The notes under the pieces are model-generated. The model had not been told where the DNA came from, did not search any database, and was given only the letters and a program-made list of their open reading frames with translations. Positions 32,849 through 43,259 of a DNA stretch of 46,833 nt are shown here, piece by piece. Positions within the stretch are counted from its first letter, which is position 1, and each line of letters begins with the position of its first letter. A program made the position numbers and the translations under genes. The stretch is from Nostoc sp. FACHB-110 (lineage in GTDB: Bacteria; Cyanobacteriota; Cyanobacteriia; Cyanobacteriales; Nostocaceae): NCBI RefSeq assembly GCF_014697425.1, contig NZ_JACJRU010000053.1:1-46833 (forward strand), given 5' to 3'.

Positions 32849-33613
32849 ATGACACCAGAATTTACGCTTGAAATTGCTCAACAGTTGCACAACAGCAACC
32901 AAATTATAGATTTTGACTGGGCTTGGTCAGTGTTGGGATATAGCCGAAAGGATAATGCCAAGAGAATGCTGACTGGTTACTTTGAACGAAACTTCGATTA
33001 TTTCGTACAACCAGAAGACGAATCGCCAGAAGCTTTACCATACGAAGTTTTCCTCACTTCGGAGGAAAATTCAAAAGCAGGTAGACCAACCGAAAAAATT
33101 TATTTGACTATCGAATGCTTCAAAGAAATGGGGATGCTCTCAAAGAGCGAAAAAGGCAGACAAATCCGCAAATACTTTCTGCAATGCGAAACCATTGCCA
33201 AAGAATCAGTCAAGTTAATTCCCCAACTGCAACAACAAATTCAGGAGCTACAACAAAATTTCGCCCAGTTGCAAGCTCAAATTCAAAATCTGTTGCCTCC
33301 CTCGGCTGACTTTATACCTCCTGGTTGGGATGAGGACGTATGGCGATCGCTACCTCCACAGGACAAAAAACATTTCCGCTTTTTATACCGCCGTCGCAAC
33401 TTCCGACCATCCCCATCCCAAGAAAATCAACCATTAGCCCTAAGCGCGTCCACTGTTGAGCAGATGAAGGAACGGCAAAGGGCTGAGGTTGCACGATTGG
33501 TGGGTGAAGTGTCGCCCGAAGAGAAACAGCAATTTCAAGCCGCTAAACGCCAAAAGCTCAGAGAATTTTGGTCGCAAGCGTCAGAAGAAGAACAGAAAGA
33601 GATGCCATTTTAG
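32849..33613 (+). CDS. Phage antirepressor (AntA/AntB or MSV199)-like protein
   Basis: About 254 residues from the ATG at 32849. The conserved domain (about residues 1-125) has WAWSVLGYSRKDNAKRML, ERNFDYF and YLTIECFKEMGMLSKSEKGRQIRKYFLQCE, the typical signature of AntA/AntB/MSV199-type antirepressor domains found in phages and plasmids. A coiled coil and a charged tail (EEEQKEM) follow. Such domains bind DNA or a repressor. The start at 32849 is preferred because residues before it (from 32780) look non-coding; ATG 32813 is possible. The Rep-like gene starts 15 bases after its stop. Confidence 0.75.
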   Translation: MTPEFTLEIAQQLHNSNQIIDFDWAWSVLGYSRKDNAKRMLTGYFERNFDYFVQPEDESPEALPYEVFLTSEENSKAGRPTEKIYLTIECFKEMGMLSKSEKGRQIRKYFLQCETIAKESVKLIPQLQQQIQELQQNFAQLQAQIQNLLPPSADFIPPGWDEDVWRSLPPQDKKHFRFLYRRRNFRPSPSQENQPLALSASTVEQMKERQRAEVARLVGEVSPEEKQQFQAAKRQKLREFWSQASEEEQKEMPF

Positions 33614-33628
33614 ATAGTGGGTGAAAGT

Positions 33629-34690
33629 ATGAGCAAACTTCTAATTGATGGTCAGCACGCACTATATTCTCCTGCACTTGCATCTCAAATCGGACGTAGT
33701 GCGGCCACTGTTTTACAGCAAGCCCATTACTGGATGAGTATCAGAGGCGGTAAAACAATTGATGGCGTGAAATGGTTTTGGAAAACCTATCCACAATGGG
33801 CAGCAGAATTGTCTTTATCTGTTAGCACCGTGAGACGAGCGATCGCACTGCTGAAATCACTGGGATTAATAGCGATAGAAAAACTGTCTGCCAAGACTTA
33901 CTATCAAGCGAATTGGTACACCGTTAACACCCAAGCTGTTCAGCTATTCCTCAATGAACACATGGATCTGTCTATAATGCCAGCATCTATGTGTTCACAA
34001 CAAGCAGATGATATCAAAGAGTTCACCCCTAAAGAGTTCTCTTCACAACAACACGTTGCTGCTGGGGAAGAAAAAAATGAAGGGGAAGAAAGCGAAATCT
34101 CGGACAAAAAACCCGAACCAGTTTGTTTAACTCCCGAACCAGAGCAACCCCAAACTCTTCACTTCGTTGATGAACAAGAACAAGATTACTCAACTAACGA
34201 GGAAGACCATCATGAGGACGAGCTTTCCGGGGCGGGGTTTAAAGCTGATTTAAATGTGCCTAAGCAGGAAATTGCGGAGGTCTGTAACGAGTTGAGGCGG
34301 TTGCGGATTAATCCTCAACCTTGCTTGGGGGTGATCAAGAAGCATTGGGAGAATGTTCAGGGGGCGATCGCTAGGGTCAAAGATGCTGTTGCTGAGGGAT
34401 GGTGTACGAACCCGACTGGCCTGTTTATTAACTCGTGCAAGAGTGGGGCTAAGGGAAAGAACACCGTTACCGCAGATGTTAGCGCTTGGTTTGAGTGGGC
34501 GCGGCGGCAACGGATTGTGTTGGCGATGTCTGGTGGGGTGGTGTATACGGTTGATGGGGAAGCTGTGGCATTGGCGGAGATGATGCGGCGGTTTCCGGTG
34601 GGGAATTATAGAAGAGATCACACAGCTTTGCAAACGCAAAGCAGCTTCCAACCCGCAAGGGTCAAGAATAGATTGCAAGTATGTAGTTAA
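33629..34690 (+). CDS. Probable plasmid replication-initiator-like protein
   Basis: A 353-residue protein. The N-terminal winged helix (about 10-95) reads SPALASQIGRSAATVLQQAHYW, KTYPQWAAELSLSVSTVRRAIALLKSLGLI, a layout common in plasmid replication proteins and DnaD/phage O-like proteins. An acidic, low-complexity linker follows (about 120-205). The C-terminal domain has EVCNELRRLRINPQPCLGVIKKHWENVQGAIARVKDAVAEG and NPTGLFINSCKSG. It is coupled with the antirepressor-like gene. An origin was not identified; no iteron array lies immediately downstream. The start at 33629 (ATG) is preferred to the GTG at 33617. Initiator function is an inference. Confidence 0.6.
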   Translation: MSKLLIDGQHALYSPALASQIGRSAATVLQQAHYWMSIRGGKTIDGVKWFWKTYPQWAAELSLSVSTVRRAIALLKSLGLIAIEKLSAKTYYQANWYTVNTQAVQLFLNEHMDLSIMPASMCSQQADDIKEFTPKEFSSQQHVAAGEEKNEGEESEISDKKPEPVCLTPEPEQPQTLHFVDEQEQDYSTNEEDHHEDELSGAGFKADLNVPKQEIAEVCNELRRLRINPQPCLGVIKKHWENVQGAIARVKDAVAEGWCTNPTGLFINSCKSGAKGKNTVTADVSAWFEWARRQRIVLAMSGGVVYTVDGEAVALAEMMRRFPVGNYRRDHTALQTQSSFQPARVKNRLQVCS

Positions 34691-34785
34691 TAAAAATTTA
34701 TAATTCATTGAAGCTGAACTACTATCGCAAATCTGATGAGGCTGTTAATATTCATCTATAAGCTGTTCTGTAACTTTTAAGTTTT

Positions 34786-34889
34786 ATACCAAATTATTGT
34801 GAAGCTGCATAAAATCATAGAAAGCAAGAATGCTTACTAGGTAAGCTTTTGTCCTGTTCATTCTATGCAACTTCATGCAAAATTGGTAT
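34786..34889. mobile_element. MITE-like palindromic element
   Basis: The outer 26 bases on each side are near-complementary: the left end begins ATACCAAATTATTGTGAAGC, and the right end read in reverse begins ATACCAATTTTGCATGAAGT. No coding capacity. It resembles small non-autonomous elements of filamentous cyanobacteria, but target-site duplication was not clear. Confidence 0.6.
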
Positions 34890-35039
34890 TCGTGTAACTT
34901 GTTTAACCTAAACAAGTATCAACAATCAAAGATAAGGTTCATTAAAACTAAATATTTGTGTAAATAGTGAGTCATTAAGACATCTCTCAAAAGTTTAGAC
35001 TCTGAAATTGCAAGCAGTATAGCGATTTTTTTAAATGGA

Positions 35040-35405
35040 TATAAGTTCATAGTTAAAGTTCAAGACATTAACAAAGTCAACTACCCAGCACGGGCTAGAA
35101 AGTGGATAAAGTCGAGTAAAGCTGTTGGTAAACGCAATCGAGTAGGTATTTTTTATGTTCAATTGTTAGGCAAACTATCTGGATATTAGATACAGAGAAT
35201 AGTGGTTGGTACTGATAGAGGCAAAGCTTTCAGAGGTATTGCTTTGCAGTCAAAATTAGCGACAATTGCTTTATTTCATGTCTGTATTCCTGGTTTTTAT
35301 AAATCAAAAAGAATCAGCAAAAACAGGCAATCTGTAACAGGCAAAATGTCCCTCAGTGTCGAAAAACATGAGTTTTATTTCTCGATCAACCGAGAAATAC
35401 TATAA
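35040..35405 (+). pseudogene. IscB/IsrB-type RRXRR protein remnant
   Basis: The frame begins around KFIVKVQDINKVNYPARARKWIKSSKAVGK, the RRXRR N-terminal signature (PARARKWI..GKA), and after one in-frame TAG (35187-35189) continues VVGTDRGKAFRGIALQSKLATIALFHV, corresponding to the RuvC-I strand of IscB-like proteins (normally VGxDPGKxxxGIAVQS). Arg has replaced the Pro and the frame stops at 35405, long before the rest of the RuvC and HNH parts. It is a short decayed remnant of an OMEGA-type nuclease gene. The family was recognised by pattern from memory. Confidence 0.7.
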
Positions 35406-35422
35406 AACCAAGAGGGTCTATT

Positions 35423-38400
35423 ATGTATAAGACTAAAACTTTTATATTAGCTATTCTATTTTGGCTATTACCTACTATTGCCAAAGCTCAAATTACGGCT
35501 GCACCTGATGGAACAGGTACAGTTATCAATACAGTTGGTAATAATATTAATATTAATGGTGGGAGTTTAAGTCGAGATCAAGCGAACTTATTTCACAGTT
35601 TTTCAGAGTTTAATGTAAATAAAAATCAAACAGCTAACTTTCTTTCTCAGCCGTCGATTCAAAACATTTTGGGACGTGTTACAGGTGGGAACGCCTCTTT
35701 AATTGATGGACTGATTAGAATTACTGGTGGTAATTCCAATTTATATTTAATGAATCCTGCGGGGATTGTATTTGGTTCCAATGCTAGTTTAAATGTGCCT
35801 GCTTCATTTACAGCAACTACAGCCACTAAAATTATCTTTGATAATGGTTTTGGTTTTGATAGCTATAGTGCAAATAATTATGCAGAATTAGTAGGAAATC
35901 CCGCAAATTTTGTTTTTGATGTTAGTCAACCAGGAAGCATTATCAACGCAGGTTCAATAGCCGTCCCTCAAGGGCAAAATCTGTTTTTACTAGGCGGTAA
36001 CGTTGTCAATACAGGAACATTAACGGCATCAGAGGGAAAAATTACGATTGTAGCTGTTCCCGGCTCAAGTTTAGTTCGGATTTCTCAACCAGGGCATATA
36101 TTGAGTTTGGAAATTGATCCAAAAGCAATTACAGATTCTGGAATTAACCCATTGAGTTTACCAGATTTGTTAACAGGCGCAGGTCACAACTTGGCCACAA
36201 GAATTACAGTTGATAATTCTGGTGCTGTTAGGTTAACGAATTCTCAGGTAATTTTACCCCAAAAGGATACAGTAGCTATTGCTTCTGGCGTAATTGATGT
36301 TTCTGGTAAGACTGGGGGCCAAGTAAATGTATTGGGAAGCAAAGTAGGACTTATTAATGGTAACGTTAATGCTTCTGGTGCAAATATAGGCGGAAAAGTA
36401 TTAATAGGCGGGGATTATCAAGGTCAGGGAACAGTACCTTATGCTTTACAAACATTTATTGATAATAAATCTACGATTAATGCAGATTCTTTGTTTAATG
36501 GAGACGGTGGACGGGTAATTGTTTGGGCAGATAAAATAACGCGTTTCGATGGCAGTATTAGTGCAAGAGGAGGAAAAAATTCTGGTGATGGTGGATTTGT
36601 AGAAGTATCAGGAAAAGATAAATTAATTTTTTCTGGTAATGTTGATCTGACCGCTTCTAAGGGCAATTTAGGAACGCTACTTTTAGACCCATTTGATATC
36701 AATATTGTAGATAGTAGTGGTACAAATGATTCTGAAGTTATTAATGATAATCAAATTCTAGTAAATGATAGTCCTAATGCCACATTCACTATTAATAATA
36801 TTACTCTCGCAAGTTTAGGGGCTAATATTCAGCTACAAGCAGCTAATAATATAAATGTTCAAGATGGTATATCGCTAAATTTTGTTAGTGGTGGTTCTAT
36901 TATATTTACCGCAGATAGTGATAAGAATGGTATAGGGTCTTTTTTGATGGATAAAACACAATCCATTACTGCCCCTGGTAGAGATATCTTTATTTCAGGA
37001 TCTGACATCATAACAGGTAATATTAGTACTCATGTTGTTGATGGGCGTGGTGGCAATGTTAGTTTGTTAGCACAAAACTCAATACTAACCGGAGCAATTG
37101 ATACTTGGGTTAATCACGGAAATGGAGGTAATGTTGACCTGAGTACAGGTAGTAATATTGTCACTGGCGGAATTAATGATAATGGTCTAGGTGGCTTTGG
37201 TAGCTCAGATGCCCCAGGTGGAATTATTTCTTTTAATGCGGCTAATAGTATTAGTACTGGAAATATATTTAACAAAAATAATACTATTGCTTTTAATGGA
37301 GCATTCGTTCTAAATAATGACGTATCTATTAATAGTTTTGGCGGCGATGTCAGATTTGCCAGTAGTATTAACGGTGCTAATAATCTCACAATTAATGCAG
37401 ACACAGGAAATATTATATTTAATGGTGCAATAGGTAATACTAGTCCTTTAGCTAGTTTAAATGTTAATAGCACTGGTACAACTCAAATTAATAGTGATGT
37501 AACCACGACATCATCACAGAATTATGCTAGTCAGTTAGAAATCCTAAATAATCCTAGCTTGACAGGAAACGAGATTAATTTTGCAAATAATGTATCTGGT
37601 TCAGGTAACTTAAAATTACAGCCCTTTGATTCTAATCAGAAAATTGCATTAGGCGGATTAGAAGATACAGGAACTGATACATTAAATTTACTCCAAGCAG
37701 ACCTGAATAATTTACAAAATGGCTTTAGCTCAATCACTATTGGTAGAGAAAATAGTAGTGGTCAAATTAACCTAGCAAACAATCTAACATTTAGCAATCC
37801 AATAATAATTCAATCACCATTACTTTCTGGTTATATTAATACGAACGGTTTTGATATTACTAGTAATAAGTTAATTACTCTTTTAGCCAATCAAAATGTT
37901 ACTGCTGGTAATATAAATACTTTAGCAGGAAATATTAATATTATTAGTCGTAATGGTGAGATTAAAACTAAAAACTTAATTTCTAATGGCGGTAATATTA
38001 GCCTTAATTCTAATAATTTGACTATAGGTGATATTAATACTCATGTTATTGATGGGCGTGGTGGCAATGTTAGTTTGTCAGCACAAAACTCAATTTCAAC
38101 TGGAGCAATTGATACTTGGGTTAATCGCGGAAGTGGAGGTAATATTGATCTGAATATAGGTAGTAATGGTGTAATTAACACAGGTAATTTAACTTCGCTA
38201 ACCTCCGAAGCTGGTTTTGGAGGAGATGTAAATATTAATGCAAATGGCGGTAACGTAAGAACAGGAAGCATTAATAGTTATGCAAACCGCAGCAGCGATC
38301 AAGGTGGTGATATTATCATTAGTGGCAGTAATATTGTTACTGGCGGAATTAATGATAATGGTCTAGGTGGCTTTGGTAGCTCAGATGCCCCAGGTGGAAT

Positions 38401-41400
38401 TATTTTTTTTAATGCGACTAATAGTATTAGTACTGGAAATATATTTAACAAAAATAATACTATTACTTTTAATGGAGCATTCGCTCTAAATAATGACGTA
38501 TCTATTAATAGTTTTGGCGGCAATGTCGAATTTGCTAGTAGTATTAATGGTGCTAATAATCTCACAATTAATGCAGGTGAAGGAAATATTACCTTTAAAA
38601 ATATATTAGGAACTCCTACAGTAAATGTCGGCAATATTCAAGCTAATTCTACTAGAAGTGTTGACTTTCAAAAACCTGTTTATGCTACTAGTTTAACTAC
38701 AGATGGAGGTGGGACAACACAACTCAATGGTGACGTTACCACCACTGGCAACCAAACTTATAACGATGCCGTTACTCTTGCTAACAATCCTCATCTTTCA
38801 GCGAATGAGATTACCTTCAATAGTACAGTAAATGGTGATACTGATTTAAGCTTGAATGTAAGTAATATAACTTTCAACCAAGCAGTCGGTAGTATAACTT
38901 CTTTAAAAGATTTAACTGTTAATAGTGCAGGAGTAACTCAATTTAGAGATGTTCATGCTGCTAGCTTAAATACAGATGTAGGTGGGACAACAAAACTCAA
39001 CGGTAACGTTACTACCACTGGCAATCAAACCTACAATGATGCGGTTATTCTTGCGAATAGTCCTCACCTTTCAGGCAAAGAGATAACTTTCGATAATACA
39101 GTTGATGGTGATGGTAATACTGATTTAAATCTGAATGCTAGCAATATAACCTTTAATCAAGCAGTAGGCGGTAATACTCCTTTAAATAATTTGTCTATAG
39201 ATAGTGAAGACGTATCTAAACTAGCGCGATTTAATGCTCTGAATTTAGATGATGATACAGCTACAGGCACTCAAATTAATGCTGACATTATCACCAATGG
39301 CAACCAAACCTATAATGATGCCGTTACTATTGCTAACAATTCCAAGATTATCGGTCATGATATTACGTTTAATAGAGGAGTAAATAGCAACCAAGACCTC
39401 ACCATTAATGCAACTAACATCACCTTTGCTAATCAGACTACAGTTGGTCAAGCTTTCAATGTTAAACACTCTGGTCTATTTACTCTGAGTAAAGATGCTG
39501 TAATTAATCTCGCATCTGACAATTTTACACCCATTGGTGGTGCTTACTTCCTCGGTGGCACTATTAATACTGTAGGCAAAGATATCACATTCAATCAGCC
39601 CGTAACACTAATAGGTTCAGTACAGTTAAATAGTGCTGGTGGGAATATTCATGCGAATGCAACTATTCAAGGCAATCATGCTCTTAATGTTGATGCAGGT
39701 GAAGGAAATATTACCTTTACAGGTACACTAGGAACTCCTACAACCAAGGTCGGTGATATCAGTGCTAATTCTACTGGAACTACTCAGTTCCAACAAAATG
39801 TTTATGCTACTAGTTTAACTACTGATACAGGTGGTACAACACAACTCAATGGTGACGTTACCACCACTGGCAACCAAACTTATAATGATGCCGTTATTCT
39901 TGCTAACAATCCTCATCTTTCAGCGAATGAGATTACCTTCAATAGTACAGTTGATGGTGTTGGTAATACTGATTTAAGCTTGAATGCAAGTAACATAATC
40001 TTCAATCAAGCAGTAGGCGGTAATACTCCTTTAAATAATTTGTCTATAGATAGTGAAGACGTATCTAAACTAGCGCGATTTAATGCTCTGAATTTAAATG
40101 ATGATACAGCTACAGGCACTCAAATTAATGCTGACATTATCACCAATGGCAACCAAACCTATAATGATGCCGTTACTCTTGCTAACAATTCCAAGATTAC
40201 AGGTCAAGATATTACGTTTAATAGAGGAGTAAACACTGAAAAAGACCTCACCATTAATACAACTAACATCACCTTTGCTAATCAGACTACAGTTGGTCAA
40301 GCTTTCAATGTTAAACACTCTGGTCTATTTACTCTGAGTAAAGATGCTGTAATTAATCTCGCATCTGACAATTTTACACCCATTGGTGGTGCTTACTTCC
40401 TTGGTGGCACTATTAATACTGTAGGCAAAGATATCACATTCAATCAGCCTGTAACACTAATAGGTTCAGTACAGTTAAATAGTGCTGGCGGAAATATTCA
40501 TACTAATGCAACTATTCAGGGCAATCATGCTCTCAGCGTTGATGCAGGTCATGGAGATATTACCTTTACAGGTACACTAGGAACTCCTACAACCAAGGTC
40601 GGTGATATCAGTGCTAATTCTACTGGAACTACTCAGTTCCAACAAAATGTTTATGCTACTAGTTTAACTACAGATGCAGGTGGGACAACACAACTCAATG
40701 GTGACGTTACCACCACTGGCAACCAAACTTATAACGATGCCGTTACTCTTGCTAACAATCCTCTGCTTTTAGGAAGTAAAATTACATTTAATAACACAGT
40801 TGATGGCTATACTAATTTAAACTTAAATGCAGATAATATAATCTTCGCTCAATCAGTAGGCAATACAACTCCTTTAAAAGATGTAATTGCTAATAGTGCA
40901 GGGTTAACTCAATTTGCTCAAGTTAGTGCTGATAGCCTAAATACTGATGCAGGTGGTATAACTCAACTCAATGGGAATATCTATACTACAGGCAATCAAA
41001 CCTATGGTGATAATGTAATTATTGCCAATAATCCAAATCTCATTAGCAATCAGATTATATTTAAAAGCACAGTAAACGGATTCAGCAATTTAATAATCAA
41101 TAGCAATCAAGAATTAATCTTTAACGATGCTATTGGAAATATTACAAATTTAAACAATTTAACGGTAAATACATCTGGCTCTACTGATTTTTTGCAAAAG
41201 GTTAATGTAGGTTCTTTAAATACTAATGTTGCTTTCAAGACAACATTTTTAGGAGATATCCTGACTCAATCTGGTGCTGTGAATCTTATAGGTAATGATG
41301 ACATTATCACTCAAAATATTATTACTAGAGGTGGCGATATTACAATAAAAAATCAAAATGGTTTGATTAGTACAAAAAAAATTGACTCTAGTAATTTTTT

Positions 41401-43162
41401 AGGTAATGGGGGTGATGTATTTATTCAGAATCGACCTGATAATAACGCTCTAAGTTTCAAACCTAATCAAGATATTACAGTTACATATATCAATGCTCAA
41501 GGTGGCTTCAAAGGTTCAGGAGGCGATGTCAGGATTATCACTGATGGTTTCTTTAGAGCAAATGAGACTTTTATAGATAGTAATCTAATCAACGCTAGCA
41601 TTTCTACAAATGCAGGAATTTTACCGGGAAGCATTATTATTGATCACGGTGGTAATGGTGTGATTCCTTTCTTTGTCGGTCGAAACACAATTAATGGCAC
41701 TGTTGGTTCTATAACTGCCTACTTTAGTAACACTTTGTTTCCCACTCAGTTTTTCCCTGATAGATATAGTTCAGGGAACATTCAGATTACTACTCAAGGA
41801 AGATATGTACCCCTAAAGGGTGAGAGAAACTCATTTGCTACTGTTTACCAATTACCATCTGGTAGTGTTCTAGGTTTAGATCCTAGTTCTTATATTGAAA
41901 ATTTTGAATTAAATACAGTCAAAAAATATTCCCAATTGCTAGGAAGTAATCTGAATGTTAATACTGTCAACACTATTGAAAAGGCACGTCAGGCATTTAA
42001 GCAAAGTCAGCAGAAAACTGGAGTAAAATCGGCTCTGATTTATGTAAGCTTTACCCCAACTACTTACTTTGATAATAATACTAATAAATCTTCCGAATTA
42101 AAAAATCAATATCAGCTAGAATTGCTGATGGTTACATCACAAAAGACACCTATTAGATTGACGATACCAGGAGCAACTAAAGCTAAAGTTATCGAAGCTG
42201 TAAGAATTTTAAGAACTAAAGTTTCTGACCGTGATCAAATTGGTAGTTTGAGCTATTTAAAACCAGCGCAACAGCTTTATGATTGGCTAATTTCTCCTTT
42301 AGAGTCTGACTTAAAAAGCCAAGGTATCAATAATTTAATGTTTGTGATGGATGATGGATTACGCTTAATTCCTATAGCAGCATTACATGATGGTCAACAG
42401 TTTTTGATTGAAAAGTATAGTTTAGCTTTACTTCCAAGTTTTAGTTTAACTGATACAACTTATGCAGGACTCAAAGATAAACAAATTTTGGCAATGGGAG
42501 CCGAAAGATTCCCCCCAGACCAAGAAGAAACCACCTTAGAAGCTGTACCTATAGAACTCTCAACAATTACTCAAAAATTTAGGAAAGGTAAATATTTCTT
42601 AAATCAAGATTTTAATTTGGAGAATCTCAAATCTCAAAGTGTGAATAGGAAATATCAAATTATTCATTTAGCTACTCATGCTGATTTTCCTACTGATGAG
42701 CGAGGAGGACATAATCAATCTTATATTCAACTTTATGATCGCAAGATACATTTTAATCAAATCCGCCAATTAGGTTGGAATAAACAACCACCAGTTGAGT
42801 TATTAGTGTTGAGCGCTTGTAGAACAGCCGTAGGCGATGAAGAAGCGGAGTTAGGATTTGCCGGATTAGCCTATCAAACTGGGGTAAAATCTGCACTCGC
42901 TAGTTTATGGTATGTGTCTGATGTAGGTACATTAGGATTAATGACCGAATTCTACGAGCATTTGAATACTTCACCTATCAAAGCCGATGCTCTTAGACAA
43001 TCACAAATAGCCATGCTATCTGGACAATTACGGCTTCAAGATGGTCAACTTAAAACTTCTTTTGGTGAATTGACTTTACCTAGTAATCTCGGCATGAATA
43101 ACCGAGTATTAAAGCATCCTTATTATTGGGCTGCTTTCACTTTAATTGGTAGTCCTTGGTAA
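35423..43162 (+). CDS. Secreted filamentous-haemagglutinin-type adhesin with C-terminal CHAT domain
   Basis: A 2579-residue protein. The signal peptide is MYKTKTFILAILFWLLPTIAKAQ. The two-partner-secretion domain (about 25-250) includes the NPAGI motif in LYLMNPAGIVFGSNASL. A large repetitive beta-helix follows (about 300-2150), including two tandem units of about 848 bases (38978-40673) and duplicated segments near 37040/38051. The CHAT caspase-like protease domain at about 2230-2579 has the catalytic pair His2419 (HLATHADF) and Cys2466 (LSACRTA), followed by GFAGLAYQTGVKSALASLWYVSD. TpsA proteins are exported through an outer-membrane TpsB partner; none is encoded nearby. A NarL-type response regulator follows 97 bases later. 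This domain combination is common in cyanobacteria, and its biological role is unsettled. Confidence 0.9.
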   Translation: MYKTKTFILAILFWLLPTIAKAQITAAPDGTGTVINTVGNNININGGSLSRDQANLFHSFSEFNVNKNQTANFLSQPSIQNILGRVTGGNASLIDGLIRITGGNSNLYLMNPAGIVFGSNASLNVPASFTATTATKIIFDNGFGFDSYSANNYAELVGNPANFVFDVSQPGSIINAGSIAVPQGQNLFLLGGNVVNTGTLTASEGKITIVAVPGSSLVRISQPGHILSLEIDPKAITDSGINPLSLPDLLTGAGHNLATRITVDNSGAVRLTNSQVILPQKDTVAIASGVIDVSGKTGGQVNVLGSKVGLINGNVNASGANIGGKVLIGGDYQGQGTVPYALQTFIDNKSTINADSLFNGDGGRVIVWADKITRFDGSISARGGKNSGDGGFVEVSGKDKLIFSGNVDLTASKGNLGTLLLDPFDINIVDSSGTNDSEVINDNQILVNDSPNATFTINNITLASLGANIQLQAANNINVQDGISLNFVSGGSIIFTADSDKNGIGSFLMDKTQSITAPGRDIFISGSDIITGNISTHVVDGRGGNVSLLAQNSILTGAIDTWVNHGNGGNVDLSTGSNIVTGGINDNGLGGFGSSDAPGGIISFNAANSISTGNIFNKNNTIAFNGAFVLNNDVSINSFGGDVRFASSINGANNLTINADTGNIIFNGAIGNTSPLASLNVNSTGTTQINSDVTTTSSQNYASQLEILNNPSLTGNEINFANNVSGSGNLKLQPFDSNQKIALGGLEDTGTDTLNLLQADLNNLQNGFSSITIGRENSSGQINLANNLTFSNPIIIQSPLLSGYINTNGFDITSNKLITLLANQNVTAGNINTLAGNINIISRNGEIKTKNLISNGGNISLNSNNLTIGDINTHVIDGRGGNVSLSAQNSISTGAIDTWVNRGSGGNIDLNIGSNGVINTGNLTSLTSEAGFGGDVNINANGGNVRTGSINSYANRSSDQGGDIIISGSNIVTGGINDNGLGGFGSSDAPGGIIFFNATNSISTGNIFNKNNTITFNGAFALNNDVSINSFGGNVEFASSINGANNLTINAGEGNITFKNILGTPTVNVGNIQANSTRSVDFQKPVYATSLTTDGGGTTQLNGDVTTTGNQTYNDAVTLANNPHLSANEITFNSTVNGDTDLSLNVSNITFNQAVGSITSLKDLTVNSAGVTQFRDVHAASLNTDVGGTTKLNGNVTTTGNQTYNDAVILANSPHLSGKEITFDNTVDGDGNTDLNLNASNITFNQAVGGNTPLNNLSIDSEDVSKLARFNALNLDDDTATGTQINADIITNGNQTYNDAVTIANNSKIIGHDITFNRGVNSNQDLTINATNITFANQTTVGQAFNVKHSGLFTLSKDAVINLASDNFTPIGGAYFLGGTINTVGKDITFNQPVTLIGSVQLNSAGGNIHANATIQGNHALNVDAGEGNITFTGTLGTPTTKVGDISANSTGTTQFQQNVYATSLTTDTGGTTQLNGDVTTTGNQTYNDAVILANNPHLSANEITFNSTVDGVGNTDLSLNASNIIFNQAVGGNTPLNNLSIDSEDVSKLARFNALNLNDDTATGTQINADIITNGNQTYNDAVTLANNSKITGQDITFNRGVNTEKDLTINTTNITFANQTTVGQAFNVKHSGLFTLSKDAVINLASDNFTPIGGAYFLGGTINTVGKDITFNQPVTLIGSVQLNSAGGNIHTNATIQGNHALSVDAGHGDITFTGTLGTPTTKVGDISANSTGTTQFQQNVYATSLTTDAGGTTQLNGDVTTTGNQTYNDAVTLANNPLLLGSKITFNNTVDGYTNLNLNADNIIFAQSVGNTTPLKDVIANSAGLTQFAQVSADSLNTDAGGITQLNGNIYTTGNQTYGDNVIIANNPNLISNQIIFKSTVNGFSNLIINSNQELIFNDAIGNITNLNNLTVNTSGSTDFLQKVNVGSLNTNVAFKTTFLGDILTQSGAVNLIGNDDIITQNIITRGGDITIKNQNGLISTKKIDSSNFLGNGGDVFIQNRPDNNALSFKPNQDITVTYINAQGGFKGSGGDVRIITDGFFRANETFIDSNLINASISTNAGILPGSIIIDHGGNGVIPFFVGRNTINGTVGSITAYFSNTLFPTQFFPDRYSSGNIQITTQGRYVPLKGERNSFATVYQLPSGSVLGLDPSSYIENFELNTVKKYSQLLGSNLNVNTVNTIEKARQAFKQSQQKTGVKSALIYVSFTPTTYFDNNTNKSSELKNQYQLELLMVTSQKTPIRLTIPGATKAKVIEAVRILRTKVSDRDQIGSLSYLKPAQQLYDWLISPLESDLKSQGINNLMFVMDDGLRLIPIAALHDGQQFLIEKYSLALLPSFSLTDTTYAGLKDKQILAMGAERFPPDQEETTLEAVPIELSTITQKFRKGKYFLNQDFNLENLKSQSVNRKYQIIHLATHADFPTDERGGHNQSYIQLYDRKIHFNQIRQLGWNKQPPVELLVLSACRTAVGDEEAELGFAGLAYQTGVKSALASLWYVSDVGTLGLMTEFYEHLNTSPIKADALRQSQIAMLSGQLRLQDGQLKTSFGELTLPSNLGMNNRVLKHPYYWAAFTLIGSPW
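38978..40673 (+). repeat. Two tandem ~848-base coding repeats in the adhesin gene
   Basis: Units begin at about 38978 and 39826, with a partial third start at about 40671, each opening with GGTGGGACAAC or GGTGGTACAAC. The copies are nearly identical over most of their length and in phase, adding about 283 residues each. This indicates recent unequal recombination. Confidence 0.8.
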
Positions 43163-43259
43163 GAATTATCAATTGCCCATTCTCATACCTAAATCAGTTG
43201 ACCAAATACTAGCTTAATTTGATTTGATTGAATACCTCTTGAATTTTATTTTAAATATT

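Larger units (their letters stand above)
34691..35422. other. Intergenic region with MITE-like hairpin and IscB-type remnant
   Basis: About 730 bases after the Rep-like gene. It includes a 104-base palindromic element (34786-34889) and a decayed RRXRR frame (about 35040-35405). The remaining parts are AT-rich with no gene. Confidence 0.5.

Noticed and set aside
37114..38634. Long minus-strand frames opposite the adhesin gene
   Set aside because: They are compositional shadows of the N/T/G-rich repeats; they lack starts with ribosome-binding sites and are copied with the repeats.
38690..40760. Regularly spaced repeats as a CRISPR array
   Set aside because: The repeats are long in-frame coding units of a beta-helix adhesin, not short repeats with unique spacers.
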